This document shows, in pieces, positions 22,391 to 33,599 of a stretch of DNA of 64,000 nt (positions within the stretch are counted from its first letter, which is position 1; each line of letters begins with the position of its first letter). A model generated the notes under the pieces. The model saw nothing but the letters and a program-made list of their open reading frames with translations. It did no database searches and was not told where the DNA came from. Location of the stretch: NCBI GenBank assembly GCA_029891345.1, contig CM057002.1:66358590-66422589 (forward strand), given 5' to 3'. This stretch comes from Dryococelus australis. Lineage: Eukaryota > Arthropoda > Insecta > Phasmatodea > Phasmatidae. The position numbers and the translations under genes were made by a program.

Positions 22391-24220
22391 ACCTAATCAA
22401 TCCTTAGACACTTCGCAATCTGGTAGGAAGCCATTCACATGCTGTGGCTCTTCCTTCCGCTCAACTACAGGGCAGCCAGAGTTCTCCTCGTGGTTGCAGT
22501 TTGTAGAAGCGGTGATACTGTTGATTACAATGGCGAAATGGGCGGGGCTACTGTTCCCGTGCTGGCGGCAGTGTCGTGGTGGTTGCAGTAGGCAAAAATG
22601 GGTGCCCACCTGCCACGCACATGAAGTGCTGGGTGTGACCAGCCTGCTTGGTGAAGCGGGGAGGGGAGGAGAGTTCCTCTGTTTCCGACTCGTCACTGCT
22701 GCTATCCTCGATGTGTTGTGGACGGCGTCGGCTCGGAGAAACTGCATACATTACAAGTTGCACTGACATGCCGCCTTGCTTCTGCGCTGCTCCCATTTAT
22801 GATGATGATTCCATCGGATGTAACTGGCTCCTCAGAGGGGTCTCAATGATGTCAGACAAAAGTGGCATCTGGCGATCCTGGCCATCCTAGGATAATATAT
22901 CTATTGTGCTGTCATAGACGGCTCGAGTTGCTGGTGGCGTGATGTCTGACAGTGTACTACCATATGTTGTTGCGATGGTCGCAGCTGTAATCCATGTAGG
23001 CATGGTAGTGTCTGGTGTTGTAGCTTTCAACAGACTTGGCGGCATGTTGTTCAAGTTGGAAATTGCAGTGACATTGGTGGCGGCGAATGGCGATGCGGCA
23101 CTTTAGCGCTTATCGCCGCGGGAAGGTGAGTAAATGATGCCGGGTGTCGTGATGGCAGCGCTGGCCAACCAAATGGTGTCGTAATGAAAGACTGTTATTC
23201 TCCTCGTACTCATACGAACCTCATAGCATGAGACACCTACTGCCTTGATGATAGTGTTTGGGGACTCCATCTTTCAGCAAAAACCCACACAAAATCCCTT
23301 CTGTCAGGCCGATTGTGAATGTCTGCAGACGTAAACATGATGTCCGGGCAGGCATCATGGCAGAGGATGGGTAGATGCAGACATTCAATGATATATGTAG
23401 TGGTGCTAGTTTTCCCTCACTCTCCCTATCAAGCACTCTCATATCAGCTCTATACTTTCTCCCCCCTTCCCACTGCCGGCGCACTCTCTCGCCCAGCTCT
23501 GGAACACACTGGGGAGTGTGAGATCACGGCCTTGTAGCAACTGGGCAGGCATCATTACCATGGCCTGATTCGCGTGCATTATCAGTGTGAAGAGAGCAGT
23601 GAACAGCTGCTCGGCTCATGATGTGTGGTTGTCACCCATGCACAAATGCAAATGTGTCTTCAGTACCTGGTTGCATATTTCCATTGAGTTTGCACTTTGA
23701 TGGTAAATGGGTATTGTGTAGTTGCTCACTCCCCATTTGGTGCACAACTCCTGCCACATGTGGCCAATGAACTGAGTCCCAATATCACTAAGCATGATTC
23801 GTGGGTAGCCCCAGCTGGTAAAAATTCTTTTTCAACAACTTTTCCCACTTTTTGCATTCGTGCACTCAGTACCAGACAATACGCCTCTATTCAACGCGAA
23901 AATAAGACCATCAGAACCACAAAGAATATTTTACCTGTTGATGTGTGTGGGTATGGATCTATCTGGTGCAAGGCTACCCTTTCAAACGGCTCTTTTTGTG
24001 TCCTGGGTTGTTATGGTTGTGTTCTGTCGGTCCACCGGTTCTCATAACTGTTGCACATAATTCACTCACATAAAAAACCGCACTTGTGTGGACATGCCAG
24101 GTCAATGGAACTGTTTCAGCATGATATGGCGTGTTTGTGCAGCACCAGGTTGATCAGTCAAAATATTGGAATGGTCCTATTGTAGCACTAATGTACAGGT
24201 GGGAGTTGGTACATACAATC
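22391..24220 (-). pseudogene. pol: Ty3/Gypsy integrase and pol C-terminal tail, minus strand
   Basis: Reading the minus strand from 24220, the zinc-binding region comes first (QPGAAQTRH, QFH, GMSTQV at about 24165-24070). Then EPFERVALHQIDPYPHTSTG (about 23985-23925) carries the first catalytic Asp position, and YPRIMLSDIGTQF (about 23815-23775) the second. The Glu region has SANSMEICNQ (about 23702-23672). MPAQLLQGRDLTLPSVFQ follows at about 23555-23500. After frameshifts, an SH3-like segment (to about 23160) and a tail rich in Ser, Glu and Asp (22790-22650) lead to the polypurine tract. Numerous stops. The RNase H that belongs before it lies at 25600-26215, beyond an inserted LTR unit. Confidence 0.8.
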
Positions 24221-25540
24221 TGACAGCAAGGTAGTAGAGCAAAGTGGTGTTCAATAAGGTTGGGAGCGGGACAGGTAAATGTTCCGCAGATTCTCACTAA
24301 CTCTTGTACCTGTAGATGACGGGCGCCAGATACTTTAAGTTAAATACCAACTAGCTAGTGTATAACAGACTCTTCTCCTCTCCGGCTCGTGTGCCGACGA
24401 CCTATGGGTGGTGTCCTCTCTGTGCTCTGACCGTCATTATTAATACAAAACAGTTATGTTACTGAAACCCTGCGCAGTGAGATCATGGGGCAGCCCACAC
24501 ACACCATAATTAGTTGTACGTAGATAAAAAACACTGAAATATAATACAAAACACCGATACATAATACTTAATGATTGGCAGGAAAGGTGGGGGCTAACAC
24601 CCCTATGGCCCATTGGCAACCCGAATGAGAACGCACAGCATTTTACTTCAAATCATTAGGTTTTATTAATAGCTCCTCAAGGAAGCAAACTTATACACTG
24701 TGCCAGGCTGAACCTGCTGGCCAGGTGACACTGTACAAACAGCTCGAAGACGACAAAGAACTTATGTGGAAACTTAAGCCTTCCTGGACCATGCTATTCC
24801 ACGGAAAGGGAGGCGTGGAGAATCTTGGGCGGCTGCGAAGTAAACGAAGGTTCCGGTAAATTAATTGATATTGCTGTGAAATTATTAGTGAACAAAGATG
24901 AAGCGCCGCCCAAGTGCGTGAAACATGACCCCATCATTCAGCACGTTCAACTCGTTGAGACACCACAGTATAACTAACTGTCTCATGTGGCGTGCCATCC
25001 GAGGTTTGGCAGCCAGGCCAGCCTCACCAACTACTTTCTTACACTCTCAAACTTCAGAAATACATCCACACTACTTTAAATGCTACAAAACTTAGCCTTG
25101 GCACAGAAACACTTTAATTGACACTGTATGAAACGAAATATGTGGATAAAACATGTGAAAATGATAATTAATGAAAAATACGAAACACTGCAATTAAGGC
25201 CTGCGGGGGCTTCAAAATATTATTGGGCTCCTTGATTGATCGTTTCATGAAATAGCATCCTTGAGCGTTTCTTAACTAAGCATTATTACACTTAGGTCCA
25301 AATTTTCAGAGTCACCTTTTAAAGACATATACATGACGTGTTCAACACTTCCAGTTTCCTGCTCATGTCACGAGCGCTCTGTTTAGCCCCTGCGGCCGCA
25401 CTCGTAACTGAGGTCTTCATGATTCGATCGCTGAAGTGCACTCTCCAAGCAGTGCACACGAGCGCCCGGTAGAGTGCTGGAGGCTGCTGCGATTGCTGGC
25501 GATGGCTGGTAAACAAACTAGGGGGAAGCAGATGGCATCA
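24221..25540 (-). mobile_element. LTR-like unit (1.32 kb), copy 1, inserted between RNase H and integrase
   Basis: The unit has TG...CA ends on both strands and shares both boundaries with 31719-33018. On the minus strand it holds a TCAGTTAC initiator-like word (about 25402-25409) conserved in both copies, AATAAA near 24668, and CTGGCGCCCG (24324-24333), which looks like a primer-binding site. It may be a solo LTR, or an LTR plus leader with the internal region deleted. Flanks CAATC and TATTG show no target duplication. It separates two halves of one Gypsy pol gene, so it is younger than that element. Confidence 0.7.
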
Positions 25541-25599
25541 TATTGCCAAGTGTCTGTGTTTATATTCGCATGTGACTCAAGAGCTCCGTTAAACACACA

Positions 25600-26215
25600 T
25601 CACTCTTGTGAGCATGCAGATATCCATCTCTGAACGATGAGACACTCTGCTTGTTAGTTTTCAACATGTATCGTTGTCAGAGTGGATGCCTGCGGCAATT
25701 TGGTAATGTTCGTACACTGTGCTGGTGATGTCACCGGTGTTTCCCCACACAACAGGGAGGGGGGTAGAATACTCTTCCATTCCTCTTCATCCTGCGCAAT
25801 GTATTCTCCCAGTGAGCGAGACAGGGGGTCACAGAAGCTGGTTATCTTCACCGGCTACATGTTGCACTTTGAAATCATGGGCCTGCATGAGGAGGGCCCA
25901 GCACGTGAGTTTACTGCGACTCTCCTTCATATTATGCATAATATGAAGCTCTGATACTCCAAGAGGGCTCTGTACTTCTTGGACACTCTACACCAAGGTC
26001 AGACTTTCACATTCATTGACATCATACCGCTGCTCTACTGGGCCGAACTTGGCACTTCCGAAGTTGATGATGTTGCATGTGTTCTCATAGGAGAGTTGAA
26101 ATACAACAATGCCGAGCTCCTTTTTACTTGCATCTGTTTGCACATCAAGTGTCTGCCTGGGTTGTTTGCCGCTTTGAAAGCGACACCACCCATTTCGTTG
26201 GTATTTTAGAGCACT
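25600..26215 (-). pseudogene. pol: Ty3/Gypsy RNase H fragment, minus strand
   Basis: On the minus strand QTDASKKELGIVVFQ (about 26148-26104) carries the first catalytic Asp, then FGSAKFGPVEQRYDVNECESL and, after stops, KLTCWALLMQAHDFKVQHVAGEDNQL (about 25910-25835), the normal end of RNase H. It is followed by the linker that would lead into the integrase, but the LTR unit at 24221-25540 interrupts it. The RT proper is missing upstream, where the hAT MITE begins 38 bases away. Confidence 0.85.
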
Positions 26216-26252
26216 TTGTAATGTATTACTAAGAATTCCGAATTCTACTAAC

Positions 26253-26938
26253 TAGTGATGGGTAGTCCACGAACTACCAGTTCATTTCGAACTGGTCTTG
26301 AAAAAGAACTAGGTGCATAGTTCATGGCTACATAAAAGAACTAGTCTCTTGTGATATCTGTCAGTCATTCTCTTAGTACCAGCAACTACGTCAGGTGCGC
26401 CACAACACATGCTCTGTCTTTCGTCGCGCCCTTCAGCTTTCCTCCATCCGTCTATCCCGCCTGCCATGACTGGCCACATCGCAACGTTCAGAACTGCCTA
26501 GCATAGAAAAGTGATACATATATGCCTAGAACTGTAGGGATCACTGAGAAAACTTACCTAGTTCAATAGTGAAATGAGTCGGAGATAGGTCGCGAACTAC
26601 ACACAATAAGGCCCTAATTCTTTAGCAATTAATTAACAAACATCACTTAATTGCTTCTCTTTCTGTTTCACCCTTGCTTAGATTCTTCTGAGGAGGGGAA
26701 ATGGAACTGTGAAAGAGGAAACAGAAAAAAGACCTATCCAGTTCTCGGGTCGAGGTACAGAGAAAGACCTAACTAGTTCTCGGACCGAGTTTACACTTCC
26801 GCACTGCAGTTCGCCAGTACGCGTGATCATTCGACTGTGACCTATATAGAAAAAAAAAAGTTCCCAATGAACTGTTCTCAAATGTGACTAGTTCGGAACT
26901 ACCTAGTAAATTCTAATGAACTGTATTTCTCATCACTA
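26253..26938 (+). mobile_element. hAT-type MITE with perfect 8-bp target duplication
   Basis: The element is bounded by TAGTGATG at the left and CATCACTA at the right and flanked by identical 8-bp direct repeats CTACTAAC (26245-26252 and 26939-26946). The subterminal regions repeat the words GAACTAGT, AACTAGTTC and CAGTTCAT on both strands, as expected for transposase-binding arrays. It is 686 bp with no transposase frame. The 8-bp duplication identifies hAT mobilisation. The intact duplication suggests moderate age. Confidence 0.92.
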
Positions 26939-26946
26939 CTACTAAC

Positions 26947-29900
26947 CTTAAATTTTGTTTTTTCAATGCAGTTGTAAAAATTATGCGATTTTAATATAGA
27001 TTCTTTAAACATTGCCTTGACACTAGTCCTGCTCAAGAGATGTGCATAATATGAAGCCGCTGGTCAATTTCCCGTTCACTTCTATTTAGCCTTTTAATAA
27101 TGAAAGTAGTTTTAAAACATTTAGTCATTATCTTCGCCACTGTAATAAACTCGAAATAAATAATTATTAATGGGAATTTTCAGTTAAGTGTGCTAATTTT
27201 GCCCGCTTTTCCAAATCTATTTTTGACTACGATCCCTCATTATTAATCTGTACTTAATCATTTTATTGTATGGTTTTTAAGCCGAGTTGTTACCCGGTGT
27301 ACCAAATAAATTTGAGTTGTTATTTTAACTGTTGCGAGACCTATCTGTTTATTAACGTGTGTGAGCAATTTAGTTGTTTGGAAGCATATCATTTAATTTG
27401 TTTGATTTTGTTTAGCTGTTTACATTCATGTTTACCTTTTTGTAAGTTTCGATTCGTACGATGATATGATAAAACTCAATTTTATTTCTAACATCTAACT
27501 TAGAGTATTTTTTGGCGTTTTATTTCCAACATCTAACTTTGAGTATTTTGTTTCATTCGTATATAAAACTAATTATATAATTTTTTTATTCACTATTACC
27601 TTAATTTAACTTAATTTTGTTATTATTTCGGGTCACTGTTTCATGTTTGCGTTTAGTTTAGGTACGACTATATACTATTACGGCTATATACTAGTTAATT
27701 TGCATTTGAAAAGACTTTCGTTCCAACAAATATTGTGTTCTTTCATAAATCACTTTCGGAAAAGAACCAAACATATTTTAATTCTTCGTGTAAGCCGTAT
27801 TTTATTTTCATAAATGGAAAGAGTGTACATTATTTTATTATATTTTAATGAAGTATTTTAACTAAATAGTCCTTTACGTTTTGGTCTGTTATGCCCTTTA
27901 GTTATTTTTGTTTTAATTTTGGACATTGCCAATGGCAATTTTATATTTTCAATTTTTACCCGCTAAAAATAAGCAAAGATTATATGACGTATGTGTCGTT
28001 TCTTTAACTGAAATCTAATTTTATTTCGTATCTATGTATTCATGTTTCAAGCTATTGAGTTTAATAAAGTAACGTAAAACCCAATATTTTTTTTAATTTT
28101 GTAATTTTTTTTCAAAGTATCGTAAAATTTTGAATATCGATTCATGTGACTTAGCTGTATCGATACCATCTGTAAATGACCTTTTTTAGTTTTTGGCCGC
28201 GGTTACACGAGTGCTGTTAAACGCATTCTGCTATTGTACATTCCCGACTATAAGCGACTAGAAGCGACTTATGAAAATCGACCATTGAAAAACTCTCTAA
28301 GCATAACTTGCCAACCTGTTTTTTTTTTTCAGTAACTTGTTTTCCACAAATATATAACACTGTGGTTAACTTTAGAGTACCGTATTATTGACTATATGAA
28401 ACTTTACGTTAATATCTTCTATTACTTGTAATATTTATTTATTTATAAAAATTTGAATTAACAACAGCGAGAGAAGCGCCGTGTTGGCAACGACCGGTAA
28501 TAAATAGTTCACAGTTAAAATATTATTTTAATCGGGTTTTTTAGTATACAATTTGTAAATTTAACGGTGCCTATCGAAATATTTAGGTAGCCCCGATGAC
28601 AACGTATTTCATTTTTACAGTTTAAAATAACAACGGATAATATCGTGAGTAGGCCGTAATGGTACAGTGTTGTTTTATCGAGCGAGAGTAACTTTGAAGC
28701 AACTGTCTGCTGAGCGAGGCTTTGTCTCTCTCTCTTTGTCTCTTTCACACTCGGGAAGTTTCTTTTCGCTAGTCCGCACAGCAATTATACATGTTTTCAA
28801 CTGTAGCATATTTCATACTTATTACAGAAAAATAATTATTTTTGAATGTGTAATTTACAACTGAAAAGAGATTTTAATGTTTGAATAGTTATTTTAATAT
28901 ATTTAGATACTATGGTGGGGTAGAAACAAAGTGAAGTTGGCAGACATGGCGAGCCATGACATGGTGTGTTGATGTTTTACCAATAAAAGCGTAAATAATA
29001 CTTACTCTGAAAAATACTTCAAATTACCACATCACGTTTGTAGACATTGTGTTTTTTATACCTACCTAAGCAATTTACGTGGTTATTAATAATCTGTTCT
29101 TCCGAAGCAGTAGTAAATATACTGTTACGGTGTGTTTCGTTAATCGCTGCGTGTGAAATAGCATGGCGTGGCTGCATGGTGACAGTTACACTGGATTTGT
29201 TTGTATGCATGATTTCAAATATTTTTTATGAACTATTTATACATTGTAAATGTGAACGGTTTTTATGGCGATGTTATTTATTTACATCCACGTCTGTTTA
29301 TTTATCACAACATTTTACCTTTGTCCTGGTGGGTGTTTGAAACACAGTCGTGTAACGTGATTTACCACCAATCCAAACAAAATAACCAAACCCAGCCCCA
29401 ATAAATTTCAATGAACCTAATACACAGTAAGTAGCAATAAATATGAGCGGAATAAAAGATATGGTAGACTTATTTGCGTGCATGTTCATCGCTATATTTT
29501 AAGTTTCTATAACAAAAAATGAGAGACACGGGTTGCGTGCTTGATTTTAATGTCACTTTTTCGTTGGAATGGCTATTCCTTCGTTATTCGAACTGAGGGC
29601 GTCCTTGTAAAGAATAACCCTACACATATCAACAACAAAAAGTTAAATCCTACAGTTCATTACCCCACAGTTGTAATAGTGTTTAACACAGTCGCGGCAA
29701 AATATCAATGTGCATTACGTGTAATGTGGTATGTCGTGGAAAACAAATATGTTAATGTAACATAACCGCAAGAACTATCGTTAATTCAGGCATTTTTTCA
29801 AACATCATAAAGCTGACCTAAATAATGTTATAGACCTAAACTTTGAATATTCGAACGAAATGGTTTTTGAAATAGACCGAAGACAGAATTCTTTGAAAAG

Positions 29901-30500
29901 CTGTAAACAGTAAACAACATTTTTGACAGGTATAAAAGTAGAAGTCACATTTCAATGTTTATCTTTAGGTGTAGCGAAAGTAAAGGAATTATGCACATGC
30001 AATGGCATGTAATCATTGAAATTGAAATATGCTACATTGCAGTTACATGGTAATGTTTGTTTACGTTTGGCGGAAGGATATGTAATGGGCTTGCAAGTAG
30101 ATATTTGACAGGGTTCCGAGAAAGTTTCTTCCAATGGGCAATGGACTATAAATACATTCGGTAGCCATGTCTGAATAAGTTTAAAAACCGAACGTGTTTT
30201 GGTGGTTACACACCCAAGCAGAATGAAATCGATGTAGATTCTAAACTCAACAAACATGGAACTTAAAATGTACGATATTTATTTATAATAGCCTCCAAAA
30301 TTTATAGCTATTTATCTTTTCAATTCTTATGAAACCTACACTTTTACTGCAATGGCATAATGGGTGGGATTTGTACATTCAAACTTAAACTTAAGTTAAT
30401 TCCGCAAGTGCACAAATTCCAGCCAAAATCAGCAATATTTATTTCACTGCTTAGGTGTGTTTGTGTGGTTTGCTATTCTGCTAGTTTATTGCTATTTCTG
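26947..30500. other. long AT-rich non-coding stretch
   Basis: Mostly T-rich on the plus strand. No recognisable gene, tRNA or transposon terminus. Short runs of CTCTCT lie near 28722. Several frames of 60-100 codons (for example 29047-29340 and 29952-30257) have hydrophobic, T-rich composition and no domain. Confidence 0.35.
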
Positions 30501-30562
30501 CTTGTTATCTGAAGCACTCTTTTGTATGCTGTTCGGTTTGCGGTAGCAGTTGCTCTTTGTGC

Positions 30563-31060
30563 TATAAAAAGCGGCAATTTCTGCTCATGCTCGCCGAGGT
30601 ACAGCAGAAATATTAAAACTAAAAAGGTGGAAAAAATTGGCAGTTTAATACTGCTGTTAGTCGTTTGTATCGTTATGCCGAGTAACTGCGGTTTGTGCTA
30701 CATTTTGGCTATTAGAAAATAGCACTTGCTCTTGGACAGTAGTAAAAGTATGCCATGCGAACAAACCTCTTGTTTATTTGGAAGCAGCCGATAGTATTGG
30801 AGCAGAAGAGCTAATTAGTTCGAAAGGACTTATAAAACTGTTCACTTAGAGCGAGAAATAACTGCGAACAGAACTCGTCCAAAGGTAATGTTCTTCAATA
30901 GCTGAACTTCTTTAGGTGAAGTAGTTCTGCATTCCGTGTAACCACCGCGGCCTTTGTTGCTTTCTTCTACACTAAAATGACGTGACTTTGTGGTACATTT
31001 TCTACCATCGCAAGACTGTTCTAAATTATAATGTAATTGAGTGTTTTTTGACCCTTGCAG
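30563..31060 (+). promoter_or_regulatory. possible promoter and 5' non-coding exon
   Basis: A strong TATA element (TATAAAAAGC at 30563) is followed 497 bases later by a perfect donor CAG/GTAAGT (31058-31066). No clear initiator sits at the right distance, and the intervening sequence has no long frame. Together with the exon candidate at 31444 this could be the 5' end of a plus-strand gene. Weak evidence. Confidence 0.2.
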
Positions 31061-31443
31061 GTAAGTGATTCTGTAAGATTATCCCCCTCATGTATTGCAT
31101 ACTGTTTTGTGGTCAGCAGCTTATTTTTGTGCTTTTAATAAACTGTTGTAGTCGACGTCATTTCTGGTGGTGTTGCCTAGCAACCACGGCATTGAAGAGG
31201 CACAGTCGCATGTCTGCTGTGTTTACCTTATAAGACTGCTTTGTACATTTATTCATTTTATCTGTACTAATCGTTTCCAGAAACACTGTGTGAGAAACGA
31301 GCTATTTAAGCAGTACGTGATAGTATTAATTTTCACCTTTGAAAGTAATTCAACCCATGTTTGTTTATTTTCATTTTCGTGGCACATGCATCACGAATCA
31401 AATTCGCAATTGACATGTTAATGTATTTTCCCGGATACTGCAG

Positions 31444-31681
31444 GACCACGTACTGAAGTAGTTGTAAAATTTAATTTCTTCGTGCAAACTGTGACACAAA
31501 TAAAGAAATTGGTTTCTTTTAAATTTGGATGGCTATGGAATCAGTTGATGAATCCAGTGTTTGTAACTATAATTTACAAAATGTAAACAAGGATAATCAC
31601 GGCCTACTTGGGAGGGCTATTAAAGTTGGGGTTATTACACATACGAGATATTGCAGTTTTGTCATGTTTTCTTACCATTAA
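31444..31681 (+). CDS. candidate 5' coding exon, unidentified
   Basis: An acceptor (GGATACTGCAG) ends at 31443. ATG at 31529 opens a 50-codon frame with protein-like composition (begins MAMESVDESSVCNYNLQNVN, includes GLLGRAIKVGV) to TAA at 31679-31681. There is no strong donor inside, though weak GT sites exist. Not recognised. The LTR unit at 31719 begins just after. Confidence 0.2.
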
Positions 31682-31718
31682 ATGTTGCATTGATATAGGA
31701 TTATCTAACTAAACACAG

Positions 31719-33018
31719 TGACGGCAAGTTAGTGGAGCATAGTGGTGTTCATTAATGTTGATAGCGGGACATGTAATTCTTCCGTATATTCTCACCAACT
31801 CTTCTGGATGATAGGTACCAGATATTTTAAGTGAAATACCAACTAGCACGTGCAGATCATACTCTTCTTCTCTCTAGGTCTTGTGCCAACGACCTATGGG
31901 CGGTATCCTCACGGTACTTCGACAGTCGTGATTGATACAAAAAAAGTTGCATTTCTGAAACCCTGCACAGTGAGATCTTAGGGCGGCTCACACACCCATA
32001 ATTAGTTGTATGTAGATAAAAGCACTGAAAAATAATACACAACACTGATACATAACCCTTAATGATTTGCAGATAGGGGGGGCCACCACCCCTATGGCCC
32101 ATACACAACCCGAATGAGAACGCACACCATTTTATGTTAAATCATTGGGTTTTAATTAGGCTTCTCCAGGAAGCAACTTATACACATTGCTGGGCTTAAT
32201 TCGCTGCAGGGTGAAACTGTACAACTGCCCGAAGGAGACAAAGCCTTCCTGGGCGATGCTATTCCATGGGAAGGTAGGAGTGGTGAATCTTGGGTGGCTA
32301 CGAACCACACAAAAGTTCTTGTTGATTTATTTCTATTGATGCGAAGTGATTGGTGAACAAAGATGAAACGTCGCCCAAACATACGAAATGCGACCCTGTC
32401 GGTCAGCATACCCCACTCCTCGAGATACCATAGTCTTACATATTGTTCCACGCGGCATACCGACTGAGGTTTGGCGGCAGGCCAGCCACACACACGAAAT
32501 TTCAGAAAACATATTAATGTTGCTTGAAACACTACAATTCTTACAAAAACAATTACTCTTGTAATGGGAACCCTTTAATAAACCTGTTACACTGTGTGAA
32601 ACGAAATGAGGGTGAAACACGTGAAAATGGTAAATGGTGGAAGATGGAAAACACTGTAATTTAAGTCTGCGGGGGCATCAAAATATTGTAAGGCTCCTTA
32701 ACTTGGAGTTTCGTGGACGGGCATACTTGAGCGTGTCTTACTTAAACCTTATTTCACTTCCCCAATTTCGCAGGGCCTTCTTTTAAGACACATGCACGCG
32801 GGCGCACGTGGCTTGCTCGGTACTTGCACTTTTCTACCTGCTCACGTCACGAGCACTCTCTTTGGCCCTTATGGCCACACTAGTAACTGAGGTCTTCGTG
32901 GTTCGACAGCTGCGGTGCACTTTCCAACCAGTGCGCATAAGCACCTAGTAGAGTGCTGGTAGCTGCAGCGGCTGCTGGCGATGGCGTGCACAGAGCTAGC
33001 GGGAAGCGGATGGCATCA
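31719..33018 (-). mobile_element. LTR-like unit (1.30 kb), copy 2
   Basis: It matches 24221-25540 end to end in the same orientation, with many scattered differences. Shared landmarks include GTGGTGTTCA near the left end, CCTATGGCCCAT, CATGCTATTCCA or GATGCTATTCCA, GCGGGGGC or TGCGGGGGCAT, and GATGGCATCA at the right end. The primer-site-like motif is decayed here (TGGTACC). The flanks are unrelated to those of copy 1, so both are separate insertions of the same defined unit. Confidence 0.75.
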
Positions 33019-33301
33019 ACCGATTCTTGTAAACAGATTTCATTTACCTAAAATTTCTGATGCTTTATTATTCATGTAGGCCTATGTGAATAATATATAT
33101 TAAATGAAAGATTGTGTTGGTCACTTGCCTTTGAAGCAGAGCTCATGTCGCAGGAAACAAAAATTATACCCACGATCATATAGACATATAAAACCAAACA
33201 AGAATAGTTTCCAATGGGGTAGACCTACATGAAGAACACAGCAAAATACGTGGAAGGAGTTCTGTTAGTATGTAGCAAATTAACAAAACAATAAAGTAAT
33301 A

Positions 33302-33380
33302 ATGGACACAACCAAAGCAGACAAACGTAGTGGTCTTATTGAAAATAAAGAATTCCTTCTGCAGAATTTTGTGTGCTCAC
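33302..33380 (+). CDS. candidate first coding exon, unidentified
   Basis: ATG at 33302 opens a frame (MDTTKADKRSGLIENKEF...) that reaches a C/GTAAGT donor at 33381 after 26 codons. The composition is charged and protein-like. There is no promoter evidence and the product is unknown. It may be chance. Confidence 0.15.
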
Positions 33381-33599
33381 GTAAGTTAACTGTTGACAAT
33401 TATTCCGGTTTGATTTTGTGTTTTCGTATGTGTAATTCATGTATTCTGCAGTATAAACTCTGCTACAACAGTGTATATCCAAAAACATTTATTATTTCTT
33501 TCAAATGTCAATATTGTAAACATTATCATCAGCTTGTCAAAATACTTACCAATGTTTTAAAATTGAGTACCTAGGTCCACTGTGAAAGTTTTCAAATGC

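Noticed and set aside
22494-22890. Plus-strand frames of 80-90 codons
   Set aside because: Antisense to the acidic C-terminal tail of the minus-strand Gypsy pol.
23697-24060. Plus-strand frames of 116 and 66 codons
   Set aside because: Antisense to the integrase core, whose motifs are on the minus strand.
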